A stretch of DNA of 64,000 bases. Origin: Pseudomonas serbica. Its GTDB lineage: Bacteria; Pseudomonadota; Gammaproteobacteria; Pseudomonadales; Pseudomonadaceae. A program made the translations under genes and the position numbers. Of this stretch, positions 18,178 through 26,565 are shown piece by piece. Position 1 is the stretch's first letter. Every line of letters begins with the position of its first letter. The notes beneath the pieces were generated by a model, which saw only the letters and a list, made by a program, of their open reading frames with translations, did no database searches and was not told the DNA's origin. The stretch is from contig NZ_JAQIYM010000007.1 in the NCBI RefSeq assembly GCF_028823535.1, positions 124,001 through 188,000 on the forward strand, given 5' to 3'.

Positions 18178-19017
18178 ATGCACACCTCTATCGCATCAAC
18201 CAGGGCCACCGCTGGGCTCGGCCTGCGTCGCGGCTTGATCAAGGACCTGCTGGCCGCCCCGGCCGGCCATTTCGACTTTCTCGAAGTCGCACCGGAGAAC
18301 TGGATCGGCATCGGCGGCGCGCATGGCGCGGCGTTGCGCACCCTGGCCGAGCGCTTTGCGTTGTCCTGTCACGGCTTGTCTTTGTCCCTGGGCGGGCCCT
18401 CGCCGCTGGACGTCGAATTTCTGCAAGAGGTCCGGGTTTTCCTCGATCACCACCAGGTGCCCCTGTACAGCGAACACTTGAGTTACTGCAGCGATGACGG
18501 TCACCTGTATGACCTGTTGCCGCTGCCCTTTACCGAAGAAGCGGTGCATCACGTCGCCGCGCGCATCCGCCAGGCCCAGGACATCCTCGGCCGCCGCCTG
18601 GCGGTGGAAAATGTCTCTTACTATGCCGCCCCGCAGCAGGACATGGACGAAGTGACGTTCACCAACGCCGTGCTGCGCGAAGCCGATTGCGACCTGTTGC
18701 TGGACGTCAACAACGTGTACGTCAACTCGATCAACCACGGGTTCGATCCGCTTGCCTTCCTGGCCGGGATCGATGCGAGCCGAGTGGTGGCGATGCACAT
18801 CGCCGGGCATTTCGATGAGTCCGATACCTTGAAAATCGACACCCATGGCGCCTCGGTCAAACCGGCGGTGTGGACGTTGCTGGCCGAGGCTTATGCCCGG
18901 TTCGGCGCGCAACCGACCTTGCTGGAGCGGGATTTCAACTTCCCGGCGTTTTCCGAACTGGTGGCCGAATTGCAGACCATTCGCCAATTGCAATCCAAGG
19001 AGGCAAATCGTGGCTAA
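18178..19017 (+). CDS. bufB: DUF692 multinuclear iron oxygenase (BufB/MNIO-like)
   Basis: A 279-residue TIM-barrel protein of the DUF692 (MNIO) family, whose members use two or three iron ions to oxidise cysteines of small precursor peptides. Metal-ligand segments are visible: [34 protein letters not shown] and VVAMHIAGH, with the final LLERDFN. In Buf operons the target is an exported Cys-containing peptide (DUF2282), and the product binds copper. No DUF2282 gene is adjacent here. The partner bufC overlaps the 3' end by eight bases. TGTATC-type repeats lie in the promoter region. Confidence 0.88.
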   Translation: MHTSIASTRATAGLGLRRGLIKDLLAAPAGHFDFLEVAPENWIGIGGAHGAALRTLAERFALSCHGLSLSLGGPSPLDVEFLQEVRVFLDHHQVPLYSEHLSYCSDDGHLYDLLPLPFTEEAVHHVAARIRQAQDILGRRLAVENVSYYAAPQQDMDEVTFTNAVLREADCDLLLDVNNVYVNSINHGFDPLAFLAGIDASRVVAMHIAGHFDESDTLKIDTHGASVKPAVWTLLAEAYARFGAQPTLLERDFNFPAFSELVAELQTIRQLQSKEANRG

Positions 19018-19768
19018 GCGCTCGCTGCATGAGCAACAGAACAGCATGGGCCTGTACCTGCGCGATCCCGACCATTGCGCGCCGCCGTCCGAAATGGACC
19101 CGGCGCGGGCACGTGTTTACCGCGATTTGGTGTTCGCCAATCTGTCTTCACTGATCAGCGGCACCTTTCCGGTGCTGGTGAAGATTCTCGGCGATGAGCA
19201 CTGGCGCGCGCTGGTGCGGATCTTTCTGCGCGACTACCGCGCCCACACCCCGAAATTCGGTGAGATCGCCGAGGAGTTTGTCGAGTTCCTGGCCTCCGGG
19301 CCCGAGGCTTTGGTTGATGGACCCTGGCCGCCGTTCATGGTCGAGCTGGCGCACTACGAATGGGTGGAAATGGCCCTGCAACAAGCCGAGGACGAGCCGT
19401 TGTCCGGCGGCGATGCCGATGGGTTGCTGGAGCGTCCGTTGCAGGTTTCGCCATTGGCCTGGCCCTTGGCGTATTCCTGGCCGGTGCAATTGCTCGGGCC
19501 GCAGTATCAGCCTGATGCACCACCGGATCAGCCGACGTTGCTGCTGGTGCGTCGGGATCTGGATTTCAGTGTGAAGTTTTCTGCGTTGAGTCCGTTGGCG
19601 TTTCGTTTGTTGCAACGCATCGAGACGTTTCCCGGGCAGACCGGACGTGCACATCTGCAGGGGTTGGCGGCGGAAGCGGGGATGACCGAGTCTGTGGCGT
19701 TTATCGAAAGCGGGCTGGGGTTGTTGCGGCAGATGCAGGGGGAGGGCGTAGTAGGCGTCGTTGCTTGA
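19010..19768 (+). CDS. bufC: DUF2063 partner protein of the MNIO enzyme (BufC-like)
   Basis: A 252-residue protein. The N-terminal DUF2063 helical region ([21 protein letters not shown], then [12 protein letters not shown] and [11 protein letters not shown]) is the putative precursor-binding part, and the C-terminal half is the HvfC/BufC extension. Such proteins present the precursor peptide to the DUF692 enzyme. The start is the GTG at 19010, seven bases after AAGGAGG and inside the last codons of bufB, so the two proteins are probably made in equal amounts. The DoxX-type bufD gene usually found in these operons is absent. Confidence 0.86.
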   Translation: MAKRSLHEQQNSMGLYLRDPDHCAPPSEMDPARARVYRDLVFANLSSLISGTFPVLVKILGDEHWRALVRIFLRDYRAHTPKFGEIAEEFVEFLASGPEALVDGPWPPFMVELAHYEWVEMALQQAEDEPLSGGDADGLLERPLQVSPLAWPLAYSWPVQLLGPQYQPDAPPDQPTLLLVRRDLDFSVKFSALSPLAFRLLQRIETFPGQTGRAHLQGLAAEAGMTESVAFIESGLGLLRQMQGEGVVGVVA

Positions 19769-19773
19769 GCGCC

Positions 19774-19806
19774 TGATCGTTCCCACGCAGAGCGTGGGAA
19801 CGATCA
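19774..19806. terminator. Perfect palindrome between converging bufC and kinase genes
   Basis: TGATCGTTCCCACGC and its exact complement are separated by three bases (15-base perfect stem). It sits between the stop of bufC and the stop of the sensor kinase, and is a dispersed repeat in fluorescent pseudomonads. There is no T-run, so a terminator role is inferred from location and stem strength. Confidence 0.7.
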
Positions 19807-21117
19807 TCACCCGCGCAACACAAGCTGCGCACACAATCCACCACCCTCCCGGTTGCTCAACGTCAACGATCCCCCGATCGCCAATGCCAGCTGTTGCGCG
19901 ATCGCCAGACCCAACCCGGTACCGCCAGTGCTGCGGTTGCGCGAATTTTCCACGCGATAGAACGGCTGCATGACCTGGGCCAGTTCCGCTTCGGCAATCC
20001 CCGGGCCGCGGTCCATGATCTTCACCGACACGCTGCCATCGGTTTGTTTTTCTACCAGCAACTCCGCCGCTCCGGCAAACTTGAGGGCGTTGTCCGTCAG
20101 GTTCACCAGCACTCTGCGCAAGGCGTGGGGGCGGGTGTCGATGACGGCGGTGCTCTTGCCGCTCAGTTGCACGTGCTTGCCCATGTCCTGATAGTCGAAC
20201 ACCAGGCTATCGAGGAACGAATCCAGGTCGGTGCGTCGGCTTTCTTCGGTGGCGCCATGGACACTGCGGGCGTACGCCACGCCTTCGCGTACCAAGTGTT
20301 CCATCTCGCCCAGGTCGTTCCACAGTTTGTCTTTCTCCACCGAGTCGTCCATGAACTCGGCGCGCAGTTTCATCCGGGTGATCGGTGTTTGCAGGTCATG
20401 GGAGATCGCCGCCAGCAGTTGCATGCGTTCTTTCAGGTAGGCAGCGATGCGGACCTGCATGGCGTTGAAGGCCTTGGCGGCGTGGGCCACTTCGGTCGGG
20501 CCTTTTTCGTCCAGCAGCACCGGGTGGGTGTTGGGGTCGAGGGTGTCCACGGCTTCGGCGAGGCGGGTGAGGGGGCGTATGGCGATGCGCACGGCCAACC
20601 AGGTGCAGGCAATCATCAGCGCCAGTTGCCCGAGCAGCACCATGGGCAGCCAGGGTGACAGCGGCACCATCGAAGGCCGAACGTCGATGGTCAACGGACT
20701 GCCGTCGGCCAGTTTCAGGTGGACCTGGAAGTGTTTCACCGGCCCTGGAATATCGGTGAAGGTCATCGGGTAGTCCTTGCCGATGGAGTTCTTGATCGAG
20801 GTCATGGCGATGGGCGCGTTGGGCATGTCCATGCCCATGGGGATGCCCGACGAACCCTCACTGAGCAGATACCGATAATTGCGCCGCTCCAGTTGTTGCA
20901 GCCAACTGGCTCGCTCGATGGCGGGCAAGCGGTCGAGGATGGCAATGGAGGTGGAAACGTCGGTTTCCAGGTTGCCGAGCATGGTGTTTTTCGCACTTTC
21001 ATAGCGCTCGTAGTACTGCACGCCGAAGGACAACGCCTGGGCGAGGATCAGGCCGATCAGGAATATCAGCGACAGTCTTGACGCCAGGGTGCGGGGCCAG
21101 CGCAGTGACCGGTTCAT
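19807..21117 (-). CDS. Sensor histidine kinase (DsbS-like candidate)
   Basis: A 436-residue transmembrane kinase. Helix 1 is residues 12-32, a periplasmic sensor domain of about 130 residues follows, helix 2 is near 163-183, then a HAMP linker, the phospho-accepting H box LLAAISHDLQTPITRMKL, the N box VNLTDNALKFA, and the G boxes DRGPGI and TGGTGLGLAIAQQ. The signal is unknown. The gene overlaps the regulator by four bases (ATGA). Presence of a DipZ-like gene nearby resembles the copper-responsive DsbRS system of P. aeruginosa, which is adjacent to thiol-disulfide genes; the link is by synteny only. Confidence 0.88.
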   Translation of the reverse strand: MNRSLRWPRTLASRLSLIFLIGLILAQALSFGVQYYERYESAKNTMLGNLETDVSTSIAILDRLPAIERASWLQQLERRNYRYLLSEGSSGIPMGMDMPNAPIAMTSIKNSIGKDYPMTFTDIPGPVKHFQVHLKLADGSPLTIDVRPSMVPLSPWLPMVLLGQLALMIACTWLAVRIAIRPLTRLAEAVDTLDPNTHPVLLDEKGPTEVAHAAKAFNAMQVRIAAYLKERMQLLAAISHDLQTPITRMKLRAEFMDDSVEKDKLWNDLGEMEHLVREGVAYARSVHGATEESRRTDLDSFLDSLVFDYQDMGKHVQLSGKSTAVIDTRPHALRRVLVNLTDNALKFAGAAELLVEKQTDGSVSVKIMDRGPGIAEAELAQVMQPFYRVENSRNRSTGGTGLGLAIAQQLALAIGGSLTLSNREGGGLCAQLVLRG

Positions 21118-21854
21118 GCTGGCGCACCGACGATTTCCACCGGCAGGGAGAACACATAGCCCTCACTGCGTACGGTCTTGATGTAGGCCGGTTCGCGGGC
21201 ATCGTCCAGCAGGCGCTGGCGCAGGCGACTGACCAGCAGGTCGATGGAGCGATCGAACAGGTCGGCGTCGCGGCCCTGGGTCAGGTTGAGCAACTGGTCG
21301 CGATTGAGCACCCGCTGCGGGTGATCGAGGAACACCCGCAGCAACCGATACTCGGCGCCGCTGAGGGCGACCATGGTGCCGTCGCCATCGAGCAGGTGCC
21401 GGGCGGAAGTGTCCAGGCGCCAGCGACCGAAGGCCAGCAGGCGGCTGGATTCGGTCACCACCAGGTTCGGCGGCAGCATGCGTGTGCGGCGCAGCACGGC
21501 GTTGATGCGTGCCAGCAGTTCGCGGGCGGCGAAGGGCTTGACCAGGTAGTCATCGGCGCCCATTTCCAGGCCGATGATACGGTCGGTTTCATCGTTGCGC
21601 GCGGTGAGCATCAATACCGGGGTGGCCTTGTGTTTGCCCGTGCGCAGCTCGCGGCAGAGCATCAGGCCATCGTCGCCGGGCATCATGATATCGAGCACGA
21701 TCAGGTCCACCGGCGTGGATTCGAGGAAGCTGCGCATCTGCCGGCCGTCGGCCACGACCGTGGTGCGCAGGCCGTTTTTCTTCAGGTAGTTGCCCACCAG
21801 TTCTCGAATCTCGCGGTCATCGTCAACGATGAGAATGTGATCGACGTGCTCCAT
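21114..21854 (-). CDS. OmpR-family response regulator (DsbR-like candidate)
   Basis: A 246-residue regulator. The receiver domain shows the acidic pair VDDD, the phospho-Asp in LIVLDIMMPGDDG, the Thr/Ala switch MLTARND and the Lys in DDYLVKPF. The C-terminal winged helix has DRSIDLLVSRLRQRL (recognition helix) and IKTVRSEGYVF. The start at 21854 (MEHVDHILIVDDD) gives standard length. Its upstream region, shared with the divergent DUF2790 gene, contains repeated TGTATC elements, which suggests autoregulation and control of both flanks. Confidence 0.9.
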   Translation of the reverse strand: MEHVDHILIVDDDREIRELVGNYLKKNGLRTTVVADGRQMRSFLESTPVDLIVLDIMMPGDDGLMLCRELRTGKHKATPVLMLTARNDETDRIIGLEMGADDYLVKPFAARELLARINAVLRRTRMLPPNLVVTESSRLLAFGRWRLDTSARHLLDGDGTMVALSGAEYRLLRVFLDHPQRVLNRDQLLNLTQGRDADLFDRSIDLLVSRLRQRLLDDAREPAYIKTVRSEGYVFSLPVEIVGAPA

Positions 21855-21926
21855 GGGGACTTGCCTCTTCAAGTGGGGGGATGTCGCACAGTCTATCGAG
21901 CCTTGGCCCGCACGCCTTTCGCCCTT

Positions 21927-22071
21927 TGTATTGCAGTGTATCTGGGCTGTGGGCGGATACACACCGACGCAAAAACAGGCAATTGCCGGGGTTTTGTATC
22001 CCTCTGTATCCCGACCCGTTCCAGATACTTGGCGATTTACCCGCGCCTGTTCCCGACACATGCGGGATACC
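21927..22071. promoter_or_regulatory. TGTATC-type repeat cluster between the response regulator and the DUF2790 gene
   Basis: Plus-strand direct repeats with 10-base period occur twice: TGTATTGCAG/TGTATC (21927, 21937) and TGTATCCCTC/TGTATCCC (21995, 22005). Opposite copies are GGATACACA at 21956, AGATAC near 22023, and ACACATGCGGGATACC at 22056-22071. The first pair is almost the same as that upstream of the amidase. This divergent region of 305 bases has no gene. Confidence 0.62.
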
Positions 22072-22159
22072 TCGCAAGCTTCTAATAGGTTCCATCGAGG
22101 CAAACCAGACCGCCTCTACCCAACACACGATCTACCTGTCGAACCTTGAGGAAACCACC

Positions 22160-22423
22160 ATGAACACCAAAGCCATCTACGCCGCTTGCCTGTTTGCCGC
22201 CCTGAACATCTGCACCTTGTCGGCCCGCGCCGAAGCGCATGTTACGCCTGTGAGCTACAGCTACGGCACGCACCTGGATATCAAGAAAGTGGTGTCGCAG
22301 AAACAGGATGCCTCGCCTTCCTGCGGCGTGGTGAATGCGCAGCTGACCTACCTGGATTCCCAGAGCAAGACCCAGGTCCTGGACTACCGCAAATTGGCTG
22401 ACAACTGTAATTCGGACAATTGA
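22160..22423 (+). CDS. Small exported DUF2790 protein
   Basis: An 87-residue protein with a signal peptide (residues 1-24, cut after ARA). The mature part contains YSYGTHLDIKKVVS, the DUF2790 signature shared with the second copy at 60186 (YTYGSNLDIKKVIS), and two conserved cysteines (SCGVV and DNC) that could form a disulfide. The function is unknown. The family is largely restricted to Pseudomonas and often neighbours metal or two-component genes. The ATG follows GAGGAAACCACC. It lies downstream of the TGTATC repeats and is divergent from the response regulator. Confidence 0.85.
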   Translation: MNTKAIYAACLFAALNICTLSARAEAHVTPVSYSYGTHLDIKKVVSQKQDASPSCGVVNAQLTYLDSQSKTQVLDYRKLADNCNSDN

Positions 22424-22465
22424 GTCCGGTACTTAGCGCATTCCACTCAAGCCAGGAAGAACATC

Positions 22466-22678
22466 ATGAACAACATTACCCGCTTTTTGACTGCCTTTGC
22501 TTTCTCCGTTGCCGGGGCCGCGGCCCATGCCAACGCCGCGGTAGAACAGAGTGCTTGTGGCAGCAGCACCTGCTTCCAGCTGACGCCGGTGGCGGAGCAG
22601 GGCGGTGATGCCTTGCTCGCCGAGGACGGTTACAACCGCACCCCCCAGGGCCAGGCGCTGGATAGCCAGACCGCCTGA
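22466..22678 (+). CDS. Small exported Cys-containing protein
   Basis: A 70-residue protein. Residues 1-24 form a signal peptide (cut after NAA or AHA), leaving a mature chain of about 45 residues with a single Cys pair, SACGSSTC, and an acidic Gln-rich tail. No family is recognised with certainty. It lies 42 bases after the DUF2790 gene with CCAGGAAG as ribosome binding site, so it is probably co-transcribed. Size, export signal and close Cys pair make it a candidate, purely by inference, for modification by the nearby MNIO enzyme or for copper binding. Confidence 0.7.
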   Translation: MNNITRFLTAFAFSVAGAAAHANAAVEQSACGSSTCFQLTPVAEQGGDALLAEDGYNRTPQGQALDSQTA

Positions 22679-22700
22679 AGCCCGACCACCACCAATCTCC

Positions 22701-22791
22701 CTGTAGGAGCTGGCTTGCCAGCGAAGGCGGCAGCCCATTCACCCCGGGCTTGACCGTCAGAGCGCTTTCGCCGGCAAGCCAGCTCCTACAG
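22701..22791. repeat. REP-type palindromic pair
   Basis: CTGTAGGAGCTGGCTTGCCA at the left is exactly mirrored by GGCAAGCCAGCTCCTACAG at the right, about 55 bases apart. It separates the small exported genes from the DipZ-like gene. Confidence 0.9.
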
Positions 22792-22832
22792 TGGGCGGTC
22801 CATGCCACCCAAAATTCTACAAGGTGATCCCC

Positions 22833-24047
22833 ATGTTACTCATCGCTTTCCTGGGCGGCATATTGACCGTCCTCAGTCCCTGTATCCTCCCGGTCGTACC
22901 CTTCCTGTTCGCCGGTGCCGACCGCACGCGTTCGTCGATCATGCTGACCCTCGGCGGCATGGTCCTGACGTTTGCCCTGATCTCCAGCCTGGCCGTGGTC
23001 AGCAGTGAATGGGTGATCGAAGCGAGCAACACCGGGCGCCATGTGGCCTTGATCGTGATGGTACTGTTCGCCCTGTCACTGATTTCCGCACGGGTCGGTG
23101 ATTGGTTGGCGCGTCCATTCGTTGCGCTGGGTAATCGCATCGACCCCAACAGCCGTAAAATGTCCGGCCCGCTGAGTTCAGTGATGATCGGCGTGGCTAC
23201 CGGCCTGCTCTGGGCGCCGTGCGCCGGGCCGATCCTCGGGGTGATTCTCACCAGTGCCATGCTGCAAGGCGCGAACGCCGGGACCAGCCTGTTGCTGGTG
23301 GCCTACGGCCTGGGTAGCGCATTGTCCCTCGGCACCCTGATCTTCGCCGGTCGTGGCCTGGTCAATCGCCTGAAACCGTCGATCCCGGTCACCGGCTGGC
23401 TGCGTCGGGGTGCCGGTGTGGCGGTGTTGGCGGGTGCGGCGGTGATTTCCACCGGCGCAAACGATGTGCTGCTGGCCAATACTTCGTCCGAAGGGGTCAG
23501 CAGCGTCGAAAAAGGCTTGCTGGAAAACGTGCCGAAGGTGGTCGATTACTTCGTCAGCAAGGTCAAGGCCGAGTCCATGGACAACGCCCAGGGCCCCATG
23601 CCGTCACTGACCGGTGCGGTGGAGTGGATCAACTCGCCGGCGCTGACCAACGAATCGCTCAAAGGCAAAGTGGTGCTGGTGGACTTCTGGACCTTCGACT
23701 GCATCAACTGCAAGCGCACCCTGCCGTACGTCAAGGACTGGGCGAAGAAGTACGAGAAGGATGGCCTGGTGGTGATCGGCGTGCACACCCCGGAGTACGG
23801 GTTTGAACGCATCATCGACAACGTCAGGGACAAGGTGAAGGAATATGGCATCACCTACCCGGTAGCGATCGACAACAACTACGCGATCTGGCGCAACTTC
23901 GACAACCAGTACTGGCCGGCTCACTACCTGATCGATGCCAAGGGGCAGGTGCGTTATACCCACTTTGGCGAGGGCAGTTATGAGACTCAGGAGAAGGTGA
24001 TCCAGCAGTTGCTGGAAGAAGCGAAAGCCGCTGTGCCAGCGGCTTGA
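22833..24047 (+). CDS. dipZ: DipZ-type thiol-disulfide protein (CcdA membrane domain fused to periplasmic thioredoxin)
   Basis: A 404-residue inner-membrane protein. The N-terminal 240 residues form a CcdA/DsbD-type helical domain with its two redox cysteines in LSPCILPVVPF and WAPCAGPIL, which carry electrons across the membrane. Residues about 265-400 form a redoxin domain with the active site DCINCKRTLP (Cys 290 and Cys 293). It lacks the C-terminal cap of the longer mycobacterial DipZ. It would deliver reducing power to periplasmic disulfides. The start at 22833 follows AAGGTGATCCCC. It is downstream of the two-component locus and followed by a terminator. Confidence 0.9.
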   Translation: MLLIAFLGGILTVLSPCILPVVPFLFAGADRTRSSIMLTLGGMVLTFALISSLAVVSSEWVIEASNTGRHVALIVMVLFALSLISARVGDWLARPFVALGNRIDPNSRKMSGPLSSVMIGVATGLLWAPCAGPILGVILTSAMLQGANAGTSLLLVAYGLGSALSLGTLIFAGRGLVNRLKPSIPVTGWLRRGAGVAVLAGAAVISTGANDVLLANTSSEGVSSVEKGLLENVPKVVDYFVSKVKAESMDNAQGPMPSLTGAVEWINSPALTNESLKGKVVLVDFWTFDCINCKRTLPYVKDWAKKYEKDGLVVIGVHTPEYGFERIIDNVRDKVKEYGITYPVAIDNNYAIWRNFDNQYWPAHYLIDAKGQVRYTHFGEGSYETQEKVIQQLLEEAKAAVPAA

Positions 24048-24055
24048 GATCAAAC

Positions 24056-24095
24056 GATCGCAGCCTGCGGCAGCTCTGCCGGGCTGCGATCTTTT
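24056..24095 (+). terminator. Terminator after the dipZ gene
   Basis: GATCGCAGCC pairs with GGCTGCGATC around a 16-base loop and is followed by TTTT. It starts nine bases after the dipZ stop and lies just before the end of the converging AraC gene. Confidence 0.82.
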
Positions 24096-24101
24096 GGCGT
24101 A

Positions 24102-25088
24102 TCAATGGCTCACCTCACCGTGGGCCATTGACCGATTACCCTGACTGCGCCGCCAAGCCGCTGGCGGCGCGCCATACTCACGGCGGAAGGCTCGACTGAA
24201 TGCCGTGTCGGTCTGGTAACCCACCTCTTCGGCGATGCGCATCAACGAACTGTTACTGCTGCGTAACAGGTTGGCCGCCAGCAACATGCGCCATTGCGTC
24301 AGGTACTGCATCGGCGAAACCCCCACCAATTGCGCAAAGCGCTCTGCCAGGACCGATCTCGAGGTGCCAGCAGTGCGCGCCAGTTCGTCCAGCGTCCAGG
24401 CGTGGCAGGGTTTCTTGTGCAAGGCGTTGAGGGCTGCGCCGACGATCCGGTCGCTGACGCCGGCCAGCCAACCGGTACGGCCCTTGCCGTGTTCGTGCAT
24501 GTACAGGCGCAGCACTTCGATGAACAGCACCTCGGCCAGTTTCGCCAGCACGCCTTCGCCGCCAGGCCTTGGCGAGCGCGCTTCGGCCAAGGCATAGCGA
24601 ACCGAAGATTCCAGCCAGATACCAGCGTTCGAACCGCGCACATTGACCCTGACCACGGGCGGCAGTCCGGCCAGCAACATGCCGGCCAACCGCGTGTCGC
24701 AGGCCAGGTAGCCACACACCAGGCGCGTCACCGCGCCACCACCGCCATGACTCAACTGCCGCGGACGCCGCGCCAGTACCTCGTCAAGCCGCGCTCCGCT
24801 GGCGGGCGTCAAGCCGGGTCGGGAACTCATGCGATGGGCGTGTCCCTGGGGGAAGATCACTACGTCGCCGGGGTTGAGCAGCAGCGGCGGATCATCGCCC
24901 AGTTCGACGTAGCATTCGCCCTCGGTGATCAGGTGAAAGATCACCACCCGCTCGGCTCCGGGCTCCAGGAACGGGGCTGCCGTGTCGGCGCGTGGCGACT
25001 GGTAGCACCAGGGTGCCGTGAACCTGGCGTTGATGAAAATCGCGCCGACCAGGCGGACGACGCGCAGGGTCTGAGACAGGGCGTCCAT
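24102..25088 (-). CDS. AraC-family regulator with cupin sensor domain
   Basis: A 328-residue regulator. The N-terminal half is a cupin-type ligand domain (VIFHLITEGECYVEL, LLLNPGDVVIFPQGHAHRM) of the AraC-binding cupin-6 type. The C-terminal quarter holds the two helix-turn-helix motifs, LARTAGTSRSVLAERFAQLV and VGYQTDTAFSRAFRREYG. Similar regulators control nearby oxidoreductase or detoxification genes in response to small organic molecules. It is divergent from the DUF4242 gene at 25268 (179 bases apart), a plausible target. Confidence 0.86.
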   Translation of the reverse strand: MDALSQTLRVVRLVGAIFINARFTAPWCYQSPRADTAAPFLEPGAERVVIFHLITEGECYVELGDDPPLLLNPGDVVIFPQGHAHRMSSRPGLTPASGARLDEVLARRPRQLSHGGGGAVTRLVCGYLACDTRLAGMLLAGLPPVVRVNVRGSNAGIWLESSVRYALAEARSPRPGGEGVLAKLAEVLFIEVLRLYMHEHGKGRTGWLAGVSDRIVGAALNALHKKPCHAWTLDELARTAGTSRSVLAERFAQLVGVSPMQYLTQWRMLLAANLLRSSNSSLMRIAEEVGYQTDTAFSRAFRREYGAPPAAWRRSQGNRSMAHGEVSH

Positions 25089-25267
25089 GGGCGTTTTTCC
25101 GTACGGAGGTTTCTGATTGTGAACGCGTCACGGCATAAGGTGAATTCTCCGGACGATCGGGCAGTGTCGGCCGACGATCGGACAGGACGCCGCTGGGCGC
25201 CGGAGCGATAGTGCGTACACAGGGCCACTGCCGGTCCTGTCATCAAGAAGAATAAAGTGAGGTTGCC

Positions 25268-25537
25268 ATGCCCAAGTTCATTATTGAACGCGAGATTCCA
25301 GGCGCCGGAGCACTGTCAGAAAGGGATTTGAAAGCCGTCTCGCAAAAGTCCTCCAAGGTGTTGCGCGAGTTGCCAGACGTGCAATGGCTTCAAAGTTATG
25401 TCACAGGCGACAAACTGTATTGCGTGTACATCGCGCCAAACGAGGAACTCATCAGGGAGCATGCCAGGCAGGGCGGTTTCCCGGCCAATCGCATTTCCCA
25501 GGTCATGAACATCATCGATCCCACCACGGCTGAGTGA
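25268..25537 (+). CDS. DUF4242 (SCO4226-type nickel-binding) small protein
   Basis: An 89-residue cytosolic protein (MPKFIIEREIPGAGALSE, then DKLYCVYIAPNEELIREHA and GFPANRISQV) of the DUF4242 family, a ferredoxin-like fold. One characterised Streptomyces member binds nickel. Its start is preceded by GTGAGGTTGCC. It is divergent from the AraC-family regulator and only 38 bases upstream of the methyltransferase gene, so these two are probably one transcript. The biochemical role is unknown. Confidence 0.82.
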   Translation: MPKFIIEREIPGAGALSERDLKAVSQKSSKVLRELPDVQWLQSYVTGDKLYCVYIAPNEELIREHARQGGFPANRISQVMNIIDPTTAE

Positions 25538-25575
25538 GCGTGCGTCCGACCTGTTCCAAACCAGAGATTGCCTCC

Positions 25576-26388
25576 ATGAGCACACCCATTGATCTTGCTG
25601 CGCTGAAAACCCGCCAAATGGCCGCCTGGGCCAGTGGCGACTACGCCGTGATCGGCACCACCTTGCAGATCGTCGGCGAGCAACTGGCCGAGGCCTGCGA
25701 CCTGTTATGCGATGAGCGGGTGCTGGACGTCGCCGCCGGCAACGGTAATGCAACATTGGCCGCGGCGCGTCGCGGCTGCCAGGTGGTGTCCACCGACTAC
25801 GTCGCCGCATTGCTCGAACGTGGCGAGGATCGCGCCCGAGCCGAACGCCTGAACGTGACCTTCCAGGTGGCCGACGCCGAAGCGTTGCCTTTCGCCGATG
25901 ACAGTTTCGACGCCGTGCTTTCAACCTTCGGCGTGATGTTTGCCCCCGACCAGGCCAAGGCCGCCGCAGAGCTGGCGCGGGTATGTCGCCCCGGTGGACG
26001 GATCGGCCTGGCCAACTGGACACCGGAAGGGTTCGTCGGCCAGATATTCAAGACCCTGGGGCGGCACATGCCACCTCCGCCCGGCGCGCAACCGCCATCG
26101 CAGTGGGGCACTGAAGACTGGCTGCACAAGCACTTCGACGAGCGTGACTTCCTGTTGCAGGTCACTCGCCGGACCTTCAACTTCCGCTATCGCTCGGCCG
26201 AGCACTTCATCGACACCTTCCGCAGCTGGTACGGTCCGATCCACAAGGCCTTCGCGGCACTTCCTCCCGAAGGCGCCAAGGCCCTGGAAGACGACCTGAC
26301 CGAATTGCTCAACCGCCTGAACCGGGCGGGAGACAAGTCGATGGTGGTGCCCAGTGAGTACCTGGAGGTGGTGATCACGAGGCGGTGA
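25576..26388 (+). CDS. Class I SAM-dependent methyltransferase (UbiE/Methyltransf_11 type)
   Basis: A 270-residue methyltransferase. Motif I is VLDVAAGNGNATLAAARRG, the acidic motif II is VVSTDYV, motif post-II is FQVADAEALPFADDSFDAV and motif IV is LARVCRPGGRIGLANWTP. The start at 25576 (MSTPIDLAALK) is chosen. The C-terminal region is typical of small-molecule methyltransferases, and the target is unknown. It follows the DUF4242 gene closely. The region after it (26389-26565) contains REP fragments only. Confidence 0.85.
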   Translation: MSTPIDLAALKTRQMAAWASGDYAVIGTTLQIVGEQLAEACDLLCDERVLDVAAGNGNATLAAARRGCQVVSTDYVAALLERGEDRARAERLNVTFQVADAEALPFADDSFDAVLSTFGVMFAPDQAKAAAELARVCRPGGRIGLANWTPEGFVGQIFKTLGRHMPPPPGAQPPSQWGTEDWLHKHFDERDFLLQVTRRTFNFRYRSAEHFIDTFRSWYGPIHKAFAALPPEGAKALEDDLTELLNRLNRAGDKSMVVPSEYLEVVITRR

Positions 26389-26410
26389 GAGCCACTCACC
26401 CACTCGAACC

Positions 26411-26541
26411 GCAGGAGCCGGCAAGCCTGGCTCCTGCAAGCGCCGCGAAACCGCAGAGGGCCGTTACCGCAGGAATCGATGTAGACCTGACAGACGATCA
26501 TCGGCTGTCGTGATTTCATCGCTGCCAAGTTAGCTCCTACA
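26411..26541. repeat. Degenerate REP fragments and shared intergenic segment
   Basis: GCAGGAGCC and GGCTCCTGC (26411 and 26429) form a short hairpin. GGCCGTTACCGCAGGAAT at 26459-26476 recurs at about 48951-48968. A decayed REP half, GCTGCCAAGTTAGCTCCTAC, ends near 26540. Nothing coding is visible. Confidence 0.65.
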
Positions 26542-26565
26542 GTTGATCGGCTGTAGCCGGGTTAA

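Noticed and set aside
16573..18183. 536-residue frame antisense to the amidase gene
   Set aside because: It covers the amidase and both repeat clusters in reverse and has no domain, start signal or family features.
21078..22085. 335-residue frame antisense to the response regulator
   Set aside because: It runs through the receiver domain in reverse and through the divergent promoter repeats; no coding features.
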